From: Couchioplanes caeruleus
GTDB lineage: Bacteria; Actinomycetota; Actinomycetes; Mycobacteriales; Micromonosporaceae
Reading direction: 5' to 3'
Assembly (NCBI RefSeq): GCF_003751945.1
Contig: NZ_RJKL01000001.1
Span: forward strand, 4,030,001-4,094,000
Length of the DNA stretch: 64,000 nt
Shown in pieces: positions 39,531-48,900 of this stretch. The notes under the pieces are model-generated. The model was not told the origin of the DNA. It did not search any database and saw nothing but the letters and a program-made list of their open reading frames with translations. The translations under genes and the position numbers were made by a program. How positions within the stretch are numbered: position 1 is the first letter of the stretch; each line of letters begins with the position of its first letter.

Positions 39531-40031
39531 GTGGCCGAACACATCGGCTTCGAGGAGTTCTACGCCGGCACGAGACATCGGCTGATCACGTATCTGTATG
39601 CCATGACCGGCGACCGGGCGCAGGCACAGGACGCCGCGCAGGAGGCGTACGACCGCGCCTGGCAGCGCTGGTCCACCGTGTCCGGTTACGACGATCCCGA
39701 GGCCTGGGTCCGCACCGTCGCGCATCGGCTGTGCATGAACCACTGGCGCAAGGCGAGGAACCGGGTCACCGCCTATCTGCGGCACGGGACCGGGCGGGAC
39801 GCCGATCCGCCGGGCGAGAACACGGTGGCGCTGATCACCGCGCTCAAGCGGCTGTCCGTGGCCGAACGTCAAGCCATCGCCATGCATCACCTCATGGACC
39901 TCTCCGTCGCCGAGGTGGCGGCGCAGACCGGAATTCCGGTCAACACGATCAAGACCCGATTGGCGCGCGGCCGCCGCGCGCTCGCCGGCCTCCTCGACGA
40001 GGACGCATCCGAGGAGTACGCCCATGCCTGA
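39531..40031 (+). CDS. SigE-family ECF RNA polymerase sigma factor
   Basis: A 166-residue two-domain sigma factor: region 2 (about 5-75, FEEFYAGTRHRLITYLYAMTG, AWVRTVAHRL) and region 4 (about 105-155, HHLMDLSVAEVAAQTGIPVNTIKTRLARGRR). It belongs to the SANT/SigE-like group frequent in Actinoplanes and Streptomyces. AAGGGGGA 6 nt before GTG 39531 decides the start over GTG 39504. The next gene overlaps it by 8 bp and encodes a membrane protein that is the likely sensor or regulator. Confidence 0.9.
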   Translation: MAEHIGFEEFYAGTRHRLITYLYAMTGDRAQAQDAAQEAYDRAWQRWSTVSGYDDPEAWVRTVAHRLCMNHWRKARNRVTAYLRHGTGRDADPPGENTVALITALKRLSVAERQAIAMHHLMDLSVAEVAAQTGIPVNTIKTRLARGRRALAGLLDEDASEEYAHA

Positions 40032-40854
40032 CCAGGCCTTCCGCTCCCTGTTCACCGAAACCGAGAACACCAGGTGGGATTCCATGACTGAGGTACGCGC
40101 GCGCGCTCGCCGCCGCACCGTCGGCCAGACCGTCGCGGTGGCGGGCATCGCCGTAGTCTCCATGGTGGCCGGTGGCGTCGCCGTCGCTCAGGTCCGCCAG
40201 GGCCCGGTGACGACTCCCGCAGCCACGTCGTCACCGTCGGCGTCGCGGCCGTCCGTCCCGTCACTGCCGCCGTCGACTTCGCCGACCACACCGGCCGACT
40301 CCTCGTCGAAGCCCGCCGCCCCGCCCCCGGCCACCACCAAGTCGTCGCCACCGCCGATCACCGAGATCACTTCCGCGATGATGTTGCAGCCGCAGGACGT
40401 GGGTTCCGGATTCACCGTGCTTCCCCCCAGCGACTACCACGGCGACTGGATCTTCGAAGCCGGCGCCAACAGCCAAGGCTGCTCCGTCGACGGCTTCCGA
40501 CCGAAGATGGTCTCCCAACGTTGGCGCTCGCTCAGGAACGACGACGAGCAGGACAGCATGTACGTGGAGCAACGCACCGTCCTGTACCTCAAGGGCCACG
40601 CTGCGAAGTATCTGCAGGACATCCGGAGGCGGATTCCCGACTGCCCGCAAGACCGGTCGTCGCCGATGGAGATCACGGCCGAGGGCTTCGCCGGCGACGA
40701 CGCGCTGATGGTGGCCTCCGACAACGGAGACGGGTCGATCAGCAAGAGAGTGCTGGTCCGCAAGGGCGACGTGCTGACCGACATCTGGCGGAAGAAGGCT
40801 CCCAGCGACTCGGCGATGCGCGAGCTGGCGCGAAAGGCCGCGGCTCGACTCTGA
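40024..40854 (+). CDS. membrane-anchored partner of the ECF sigma factor
   Basis: A 276-residue protein: short cytoplasmic N-terminus (about 1-33), one membrane helix (about 34-56, VGQTVAVAGIAVVSMVAGGV), a Ser/Thr/Pro-rich spacer (about 60-110), then an outer domain (about 115-270) with two cysteines (NSQGCSVD and RIPDCPQD) likely in a disulfide. The cytoplasmic part has no zinc-finger anti-sigma motif. Overlap with the sigma gene (8 bp) argues for a joint function, probably as regulator or sensor. I do not recognise the outer domain. Confidence 0.82.
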   Translation: MPDQAFRSLFTETENTRWDSMTEVRARARRRTVGQTVAVAGIAVVSMVAGGVAVAQVRQGPVTTPAATSSPSASRPSVPSLPPSTSPTTPADSSSKPAAPPPATTKSSPPPITEITSAMMLQPQDVGSGFTVLPPSDYHGDWIFEAGANSQGCSVDGFRPKMVSQRWRSLRNDDEQDSMYVEQRTVLYLKGHAAKYLQDIRRRIPDCPQDRSSPMEITAEGFAGDDALMVASDNGDGSISKRVLVRKGDVLTDIWRKKAPSDSAMRELARKAAARL

Positions 40855-40884
40855 CGGTCCCGACCGCGCCCGTGGCGTCGCCGG

Positions 40885-42468
40885 TCAGGCGGCGCGGGCG
40901 CTGTAGGCAAGCGCCGGTTCCTCGCCGGCGGTGCCGCCCACCACGCGGTCGCGGCCGGCGCGCTTCGCCACGTACAGGTTGCGGTCGGCCGTCGAGAGCA
41001 CTCCGGGCTGGGTGCGGTGCGCGGCCTCGCACACTCCGGCGACCCCGATGCTGACCGTCACCGGCAGTCCCTGGGAAATGCCCGCCCAGGAGTACGAACC
41101 GACCGCCCGGCGCACCGTCTCGAGCTGGGCGACCGCGACGGCCGGCGGCGTGTGCGGCAGCGCCAGCAGGAACTCCTCGCCGCCCAACCGGGCCACGAAA
41201 CCGTCCGGGCAGAACGCCGACAGCTCGGTGTCGAGGATCTTCGCCACCTGGACGAGCACCTGGTCGCCGACGTCGTGCGAGAGCTGGTCGTTGATCCGCT
41301 TGAAGTGGTCGAGGTCCACGATCGCCACGGCGAGCCGGGGGTCGGAGGCGATGAGCGCGGGCAGTTCCTCGTCGACGTAGCGCCGGTTGCGCAGCCCGGT
41401 CAGCGCGTCCCGCCGCGCCTGCTCCCGGAAGCGCTTGGCCTCCTCGCGGGCCTCGGCCGTCTCGAACATCGCCTGCCGGGTGCGCGCCTGCGCCTCCTGC
41501 TGCTGCGAGTGGAGTTGCTCGTGCGCCTCGAAGAACTGCTTGTGCATGGCGAACGCCTCGGCATACTCACCGCGGGCGGCGTGCAGCTCGGCCCGCTCGC
41601 GACGGATGCGCACCAGGACCTCGTGCAGCCCGCGCTGGACCGCTTCCGCCTCGGAGGAGTCCAGGCTCTGCTGGGCCAGCTCGGTGTCGCCTAGTCCGCG
41701 CTGTGCCTGTGCCAGGGTCAGCAGGTATTCGGCGAGTGCGTCGGCGTCGTCCCGCTCGCCGGTCTCGTGCCGGGCGAGGCACAGCTCCATGGTCTGCTCG
41801 GCCTCGGCGTACCGGCCGTTGGCGATGTGGATGGCGGCCACGGTGTCGAGGATCGCGGCGTCGACCTCGAACCCATGCTCTTCGGCGTGGCTCAGCAGTC
41901 GCTGCGACACCTCGTGGGCCCGCTCCGGGTTACCGGTGATGTGTTCGAGGTAGGCGTGGTTGTTGAACACCTGCATGTGCAGCCACGGCTCGTTCAGCGC
42001 CTGGGCGATCTCCATGGCCTGGGCGTACCGGACGCGGGCGTCGTCCATGGAGGCGGCGAAGCCGAGCGCGTCGGCCAGCTTGGTCACGTGCCACACCTGC
42101 ATGTGCGCGGTGGCGGTGTCGTCGAGCAGCTCCACCGAGCTCAGCGAGTGCTCCAGCGACTTGGCGGCGTCGCCGAGCAGCCGGTCGATGTTGGCCCAGA
42201 CGAGGTGGGCACGCGCCAGCAGCATGCGATCGCCGTGCTCGACGGCCCAGGCGTAGATCTCGTGGATCTCCCGGTCGGCGACGGCGAGCTCGCCCATCCG
42301 CAGGCGCATGTTGGTCCGGCAGAGCCGGGCGCGGACGACCAGGCTCTCGTCGCCCAGCTCGGCGGCCCGGTGCTCCAGCTCCGTGGCGGCACGGAAGGTG
42401 GCGGCCGCGTCCCACATCATGCGGTCCTCGATCGCCAACAAGGCGACCGACAACTGTTCGGCGTTCAT
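40885..42468 (-). CDS. TPR-GGDEF diguanylate cyclase
   Basis: A 527-residue cytoplasmic protein: TPR-like helical repeats (about 5-330), a coiled-coil stretch (about 320-360, many Gln/Glu/Arg) and a GGDEF domain (about 365-520) with LRNRRYVDEEL, VDLDHFKRINDQLSHDVGD and an intact RLGGEEFLLALP active site. It should make cyclic di-GMP. An I-site RxxD is not evident. ATG 42468 follows GGAG by 7 nt; GTG 42480 is in frame. In actinobacteria such TPR-GGDEF proteins resemble CdgB/CdgC-type developmental regulators, but the input is unknown. Confidence 0.9.
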   Translation of the reverse strand: MNAEQLSVALLAIEDRMMWDAAATFRAATELEHRAAELGDESLVVRARLCRTNMRLRMGELAVADREIHEIYAWAVEHGDRMLLARAHLVWANIDRLLGDAAKSLEHSLSSVELLDDTATAHMQVWHVTKLADALGFAASMDDARVRYAQAMEIAQALNEPWLHMQVFNNHAYLEHITGNPERAHEVSQRLLSHAEEHGFEVDAAILDTVAAIHIANGRYAEAEQTMELCLARHETGERDDADALAEYLLTLAQAQRGLGDTELAQQSLDSSEAEAVQRGLHEVLVRIRRERAELHAARGEYAEAFAMHKQFFEAHEQLHSQQQEAQARTRQAMFETAEAREEAKRFREQARRDALTGLRNRRYVDEELPALIASDPRLAVAIVDLDHFKRINDQLSHDVGDQVLVQVAKILDTELSAFCPDGFVARLGGEEFLLALPHTPPAVAVAQLETVRRAVGSYSWAGISQGLPVTVSIGVAGVCEAAHRTQPGVLSTADRNLYVAKRAGRDRVVGGTAGEEPALAYSARAA

Positions 42469-42795
42469 ATTGCGCTCCACGGGCCGGCCCTCCTTCCGCG
42501 TGACTCATCGGTCCCCGTCCGGCCGGCTGAAGCGGTTTCCCCTTCGCCCGTGGCGGGTTGGCCGAGCTGCACCGCGCCGGCAACCCACAGGGCACTATCG
42601 GCGCACATCGGCAAGCCTTGCACGCCGGGTCAACCTTCGATTGCCGACCGTGAGGTCGGACAGTGGGCCATCGAAGCGGATCGTGCGGACATTGCCGACA
42701 ACCGTCCATACGTCTCACCACGTCGGGCAATGACGTGATCACGTCTTCCGGGAGAAGATGGGCCTCAAGTGGCCTTTGAGACGCAGGAGGTGCGA
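42469..42795. other. divergent intergenic region with palindromes
   Basis: A 327-bp gap between the divergent GGDEF and PAS-PP2C genes. It holds a perfect 14-bp palindrome GACGTGATCACGTC (42732-42745), about 50 nt before the PP2C gene start, and an inverted repeat CCGACC-GTGA-GGTCGG just upstream of it. No coding frame is convincing here. The palindrome is a candidate operator; no bound protein can be named. Confidence 0.5.
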
Positions 42796-45168
42796 GTGGA
42801 CGCGGAGCTCCTCGCCCTGCTCGACAACGATCCGCAGGGATGGGTGCTCGCCCGCGCCGTCCGCGAGCACGGGGAGATCGTCGACTTCGAGCTGCTCTAC
42901 ATCAACGACGTGGGACTGCGGCTGACCGGGCGCCGCAGGTGCGAGCTGATCGGCGGGCGCTACCGCGAGCTGTGGCCCGAGACCGTCCACAACGGCACAC
43001 TGCCGCTGTACCGCTCGGTGGTGGAGACCCGCAAGCCGGTGACCCGCACCGTCTACTACGACCGGGCCACCATCACCGGACACTTCGAGCTGTCGATCGG
43101 CCCGTACGGCGACGGCTTCGGGGTGCGCTTCGTCGACCTGCGCCAGGTCACCGTGGCGCCGCGGTCCGCCGGTGGCAGCCGGCTCTACGACATGCTCGAC
43201 GCCGCCTTCGACGGCTTCACGCTGCTGCGGGCGGTACCCGACGACCGCGGCGAGATCACCGACTTCGTCTGCGAGTACGTCAACCAGATCGGCGCCAAAC
43301 TGGCCGGACGCAACACCGAGGACGTCATCGGCGCCAGGCTCAGCGAGGTGACCCCGTCGAGCTGGCAGGACGGCCTGTTCGACCGGTACCGCACCGTCGC
43401 CACCACCGGGGAGCCGTGCCGGCGGCAACTGGCGTACCCCGGGGTCGGGCAGGTATGGGAGATCAACATCGGCCGGGCCGGGGCCGGATTCGTCGCGGTG
43501 TCGTTCCGGGAGATCACCGAGCAGGTCGACCAGCAGCAGGAGCTCATCCGCAGCGTCGCCCGCGCCGAACAGGCCGCCACGCGCGCCGGCGCGCTGCAGA
43601 AGGTCACCACCGCGCTGGTCTCCGCGAGCACCACCGCCGAGGTGTACGCCGCCATCGGTGCGGTGCTGCGCCCGTCGGCCGGTGGCCAGGGCCTCGCCCT
43701 GTTGCTGCGGAACGACGACCACCTGCGGGTGCACTACCACGCCGGTTACGAGCCGGATGTGGTCGAGCGGCTGAGCCGGCTGCCGCTCGACGATCCATAC
43801 CCGGCCACTGTGGTCGCCCGTACGGGCCGGCCGCAGTTCCTCACGTCGATCGACGAGTTCGAGGCGGTGCAGCCCGAAGCCACGCGCGTGCCACGCGGCG
43901 GGCGGAAGGCCTGGGCGTTCCTGCCTCTCGCCACGGCCGGGGAAGTGCTCGGCACGCTGGTCGTCGGCTACAGCGAGCCGCGCGTCTTCGACGCCGAGGA
44001 GCGCGACACACTGACGGCACTGGCCGGGCTCAGCGCGCAGGCGCTGCAACGCGCCCTGCTGTTCGAGACCCGCACCTCGATCGCGGCGGAATTGCAGCGA
44101 GCCCTCCTGCCCGCCGGGCTACCGAAGGTTCCCGGACTGCGGCACGCCGCCCGCTACCTGCCCTGGACCCACGGCGCCGACGTCGGCGGCGACTGGTACG
44201 ACGTGATCGCGCTCGGCAACGGCGTCGTCGGCGTGGTCATCGGCGACATCGCCGGACACAGCGCCGCGGCCGCCGCCACCATGGGCCAGGTCCGCAACGC
44301 GCTGCGGGCGTACGCGGCGGAACGGCACACCCCGTCCGGTGTGCTGCACCACGCCAACCAGCTCCTGCACGACCTGCGTCTCGACGCCATCGCCACGTGC
44401 TGCTACCTCGAGCTGCATCTCACCGAGGGCACGGCCACCGCGGTGCTCGCCGGGCATCCGCCGCCGGTGCTGCGTACGGAAGAGACGGCGGAGGTGCTGA
44501 ACCTACGCCGAGGCATTCCGCTCGGCGTCACCCGGACGGCCTTCTATTCAGAGACGACGTTTCTGCTGCCGGCGTCGGCGAACCTAGTGCTCTACACCGA
44601 CGGCCTGGTGGAGGACCACCGACACCCCATCGACCAGGGCCTCGACGAGCTGTGCGCCGCACTGCGCACCGCGCCCAGCCGCGACCCGGAGGCGGTGCTC
44701 GACCATTTGCTGAGCAGCCGGGTCGGGCCACGGCCCCGCACCGACGACGTCGCGGTGCTCTGCCTCACCAACGACACCCCGCCGCCGGCACACCGCTGGG
44801 CACAGCGCCGCTTCCGCGGAGAGCCGATCAGCGCGTCGGCGGCGCGACGCTTCGCGGCGGACCTGCTCGCCGTCTGGGATCAGCAGCCGCTCATGAAGGA
44901 CGCGTTGCTGCTGCTGGACGAGGTGGTCACCAACGCGATCCAGCACACGGCCGGGGACGTGGTCGTCGAGCTGCGGCTGGAGGACGGGCTGCGGGTCGAG
45001 GTCGGTGACTCCAGCGACCGGGCGCCGGCGCGACGGATCGCCGACGCGGAGAGCGAGAACGGGCGCGGGTTGGAAATCGTCGAGCGGCTCGCCTCGGCCT
45101 GGGGCACGGAGTCACTGCCCGGCGGAGGGAAACGCGTCTGGTTCCGGCTGGGAAGCGGGCCGGGCTGA
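42796..45168 (+). CDS. PAS-PAS-GAF-PP2C-ATPase signalling protein
   Basis: A 790-residue cytoplasmic protein: PAS domains (about 10-130 and 135-260), coiled linker, GAF (about 275-430), SpoIIE-type PP2C (about 440-655, GGDWYDVI, DIAGHSAAAA, YTDGLVED, TDDVAVLCL) and a C-terminal RsbW-like ATPase (about 670-790, LLDEVVTNAIQHT, GRGLEIVERLASAWG). The order is the reverse of the 18367 protein, which has its ATPase first. It probably tunes a STAS antagonist in response to a ligand or redox cue. AGGAGG at 42785-42790 supports GTG 42796 over GTG 42769. Confidence 0.9.
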   Translation: MDAELLALLDNDPQGWVLARAVREHGEIVDFELLYINDVGLRLTGRRRCELIGGRYRELWPETVHNGTLPLYRSVVETRKPVTRTVYYDRATITGHFELSIGPYGDGFGVRFVDLRQVTVAPRSAGGSRLYDMLDAAFDGFTLLRAVPDDRGEITDFVCEYVNQIGAKLAGRNTEDVIGARLSEVTPSSWQDGLFDRYRTVATTGEPCRRQLAYPGVGQVWEINIGRAGAGFVAVSFREITEQVDQQQELIRSVARAEQAATRAGALQKVTTALVSASTTAEVYAAIGAVLRPSAGGQGLALLLRNDDHLRVHYHAGYEPDVVERLSRLPLDDPYPATVVARTGRPQFLTSIDEFEAVQPEATRVPRGGRKAWAFLPLATAGEVLGTLVVGYSEPRVFDAEERDTLTALAGLSAQALQRALLFETRTSIAAELQRALLPAGLPKVPGLRHAARYLPWTHGADVGGDWYDVIALGNGVVGVVIGDIAGHSAAAAATMGQVRNALRAYAAERHTPSGVLHHANQLLHDLRLDAIATCCYLELHLTEGTATAVLAGHPPPVLRTEETAEVLNLRRGIPLGVTRTAFYSETTFLLPASANLVLYTDGLVEDHRHPIDQGLDELCAALRTAPSRDPEAVLDHLLSSRVGPRPRTDDVAVLCLTNDTPPPAHRWAQRRFRGEPISASAARRFAADLLAVWDQQPLMKDALLLLDEVVTNAIQHTAGDVVVELRLEDGLRVEVGDSSDRAPARRIADAESENGRGLEIVERLASAWGTESLPGGGKRVWFRLGSGPG

Positions 45169-45188
45169 TCGACGGCCCGTGTGGGCGG

Positions 45189-45770
45189 TCAGGACGTGAC
45201 GGCGAGGCCGAGCCAGCGGGCGATCGCCTCGGCGCGGGTCCTCGCCCGCAGCTTGCGGAAGATGTGATTGACGTGGTTCTTCACCGTCTTCTCGCTGATG
45301 AACAGCCGCTGGGCGATCTCACCGTTGTCCACCCCGCGCAGGACGTGCTCCATCACCTCACCCTCCCGCCGGGACAGTCCGAACCGCGTCGTCGTCGGGA
45401 TCTTCGGAGGCGCGCTCCGGCGGCCCGCGGCGATCCGGCGCACCGAGCCGGCCAACTCGGCGACGGAGAACTCGCCGGCCACCAGGTGCCCCGCGGCGTG
45501 CGGCCGCGGCGCCCGGTCGCCGACGAGCAGGACGGGCCCGTGGGCCGACACGGCGGCGCAGGCGCGGCCCGCCCACCAACTTGGACCGTCGAGCACCACC
45601 ACGTCCGGCCGGTCGTCGCTCGCCTGCCGCAGCGCCGCCGACTCCTCGCAGGTCTCGCCGATCACGTCTATCCCGCCGGCCCGCCGCAGCAACGAGGCCA
45701 GCCCGGCACCGCGCACCAGATCGGCGGCGACGACCAACACCCGTACGGCGGGACGATCGCCTACCACCAT
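45189..45770 (-). CDS. LuxR-type regulator with degenerate receiver domain
   Basis: A 193-residue protein: receiver-like domain (about 8-110) in which the acidic pair is reduced (VVAAD) and the conserved lysine is not evident, although VVVLD keeps an Asp; then a LuxR/NarL helix-turn-helix (about 130-190, LSRREGEVMEHVLRGVDNGEIAQRL). Regulation by phosphorylation is doubtful. ATG 45770 follows GGGGGATGAA. It converges with the PP2C gene; a weak hairpin (45171-45190, GCCC/GGGC with one mismatch) lies between. Divergent from the SARP gene. Confidence 0.85.
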   Translation of the reverse strand: MVVGDRPAVRVLVVAADLVRGAGLASLLRRAGGIDVIGETCEESAALRQASDDRPDVVVLDGPSWWAGRACAAVSAHGPVLLVGDRAPRPHAAGHLVAGEFSVAELAGSVRRIAAGRRSAPPKIPTTTRFGLSRREGEVMEHVLRGVDNGEIAQRLFISEKTVKNHVNHIFRKLRARTRAEAIARWLGLAVTS

Positions 45771-45911
45771 TTCATCCCCCCGATCACACGCACACGCATC
45801 GAAAATCACGCGCCGCCCGCAGCTTGCTAGGCTCCGCTCCCGGTTCGCTCACATCTCGCTCACGCGCCCGCTCACCCGCGCGGCGGACGCCGGATTCCTG
45901 GAGGAGATGAC

Positions 45912-48900
45912 GTGCGGTTCGGTCTGTTAGGAACGCTGCTGGTCGAGGAAGCCGGATCGCCGCGACCGGTGTCGGCCCCCCGGCAACGGGTCCTTCTCGC
46001 CACTTTGCTGCTCCGGGCCAACACGGTGGTGCCGGCGGACGAACTGGCGGAGTTGATCTGGGAGAACCAGCCGCCCCGCAGGGCGCGGGGCGCGCTGCAC
46101 AACCACGTGATGCGGCTCCGCAAGTGCCTCGGCGAGCGGGCCGGGGCACGGCTGCGCACCCGGCCGCCCGGCTACCTCTTCGAGGTCACGGACGACGAGC
46201 TGGACCTGCGGCAGTTCACCACGCGGTGTGACGACGGCCGCGCGGCCGCGCGCGCCCTCGACTGGCCGGCCGCGGCCGCGCTGATGCGGGACGCGCTGTC
46301 GCTCTGGCGCGGTACGGCCCTCGTGGACGTTCCGTCCGAAGTGTTGCGCCGCGACGAGGGCGGACGCCTGGCGGAGCTGCGGATCCAGGCCGTCGAGGGG
46401 CGCGTCGAGGCGGACCTCCGGCTCGGCCGGCACGACGAGGTCATCCCGGAGCTGCACGGCCTCATCGCCGAACATCCGCTGCGCGAGAAGCTTCGCGGCC
46501 AGCTCATGCAGGCCCTGCACCGGTCCGGCCGCAACGCCGAGGCGCTCGCCCTCTATCCGCGATTCCGGGAGGAACTCGTCGAGGCGCTCGGCGTGGAACC
46601 GGGCCCCGAGCTGCAGCACCTGCACCAGCGGATCCTGCGCTCCGAGCCGGCCCCGGCCGCACCGGCGCCGGCCGCCACCCATCCGGTCGTGCGGGACCAC
46701 CCCGTCGAGCTCTCCACTCTGGAGGAGCTCGCGGCGGCGGCCCGCGCCGGTAGTCCCGGCCTGATCTGCGTGGAGGGGCCGGACGGCATCGGCAAGAGCG
46801 CCCTGCTGCACGAGTGGGCGGCACGCGAGCGCGGCCGGGGTACGACGGTGCTGCGCGCCACCTGCGCCGAGTCCGAGCAGGGATGGGCGTTCGCCGCGGT
46901 ACGGCAGCTGCTCCACCCGGTATCAACCCTTCCGGAGGCCGAGCGCGAACCACTCTTCGCCGGGCAGGCCGCGCTCGCCCTGCGGGTCCTGGCCTTTCAG
47001 GCCCCGGCGGAGGCGACTCCGCCGGTGCCGTCGGCCCTGCTGCTGCACGCGCTGTACTGGCTGCTCGTGAACCTCACCGAGCGCGGGCCGGTGATCCTCG
47101 TGGTGGACGACCTGCACCGGATCGACCCGCCGTCGCTGCGCTGGCTGTCGTACCTGGGGCGCCGGCTGGCCGGGATGCCGGTGCTGCTCGTGCTGGCCCG
47201 CCGGTCCGGCGAGGACGACCCGCAGCTCGCCGAGCTGCTGTCGCAGGGAGGCTGCCGGACCCTGACGGTGGGCCCACTCGACCGGACCGGCGTCGCCCGC
47301 ATGGTCCGGGCCGCGATGGGCGCCGAGGCCGACGACCGATTCTGCGAGTCGTGCCGCGAGGCTTCCGGCGGCAACCCGCTGTTCCTCGCCGAGCTGCTGC
47401 GGACGATCGGCGAGAGCGGGCTGCGCCCGACGGCGGACAACGCCGGCCAGGTCCACGAGTACGGCGCCCAGGCGCTCACCCGTGGCATCGTGGACCGGCT
47501 GGCCCGCGAACCGGATCGGCCGCGGCGGGTCGCCGTTACGCTCGCCGTGCTCGGCGACGACGCGAGCCGCACGACCCTCGCCACGGTGGCCGAGCTGAGC
47601 GACTTCGACCTGGCGGAGCAGTTGCGCCGGCTGGAGGCGCTCGGCGTTCTGGGTACGGCGGACCCGCCCCGCTTCCGCCACCGCCTCGTCCGCCCCGCCG
47701 TGCTCAGCACCATGAGCCCGGCCGAGCTGACCGCCGCGCACGTCCGGGCGGCGCGGGTGCGCTACGACGAGGGCGCTCCGAGCGAGGTGGTCGCCGGCCA
47801 CCTCATGCACGCCGACCATGTGGACGGCCGGTGGCCGGCCGAGGTGCTCCAGGACGCGGCGCAGCTCGCTCGGGGCCGGGGGGCACCGGACGTCGCCGTG
47901 CGGTTCCTGCGACGCGCGCTGCGGGAGCCGCTCGACAAACCGCAGCGGATGCGGGTGCTGCTCGCGCTCGGCACCGACCTGTTGTTCCACAATCCCGCCG
48001 GGGCGGCCCGCCACCTCCGCGACTCTCTGACGTTGATGACGGACACCGAACAGCGCGGCCGTACCGCGGGCCTGCTCGCCAACGCCCTTCTGGTAGCCGG
48101 ACGCGGCCCCGAGGCGGTGGCGGTGCTCGAGGAAGCCGTGCGTGAGCTGGGCGACGCCGCCGACGCCCCGGCAGCGCGACGCGAATTGGCGCTGCTGCTG
48201 CAGGCGCAGCTCATCCAGGTCGCGTACGAGAACGTGTCGACCATCCCGGTGGTCCGGGCGCGCCTGCACGACCTCGCCGCCGCACCGCCTCGCGGTGACA
48301 CCCCCGGGGAGCGGGCCCTGCTCGCCGCGCTGTCGCTCGACGGACTCGCCGGGCACCTCAGCGCCGAACGGACCGGCGAGTTGCTCGGCCGCGCCCTGCA
48401 CGGCGGGCTGCAACTGCACGGCCCGGCCGGGGTGCTGTTCGCCCTGGCCGCGATCGGGCTGCTCACGGCGGACCGACTCGCCGAGGCATCCGGCTGGTTC
48501 CGCGAGATCGGCGAGCAGGCCGCCTCCAGCGGCTCACCGTATCTGTCCATCATCTCGAGATTCGGCAGCGCCTCGATCGCGAGCCTGCGCGGCGACGTGA
48601 TGTCGTCGCTCGACGTCGCGCAGACGGTCCTGGAGCTGACGCCGCTCGACCTCGGCTACTCGGTACTGCCGTTCGTGGCACTCGCCGTGAACGCGCAGAT
48701 CGAGCTCGGTGACGTGGCCGCCGCGGAGAAGACTCTGCGCCGGCACGGCACCGTGCACGCGCCCGACGCGGCCTGGGACCGGGGCCGGTTCCTGCTGATG
48801 CGGGGACGGCTGCGGGTGGCGGCCGGCGACCTCGCGGGCGGACTGGCGGCCCTGCTCGAATGCGGCAGTGCCCAGGCGGCCGCCGGCATCGTCAACCCCG

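Noticed and set aside
45171..45190. Hairpin between the PAS-PP2C and LuxR genes as a terminator
   Set aside because: Only a 4-bp core stem with a mismatch; too weak to list as a feature.
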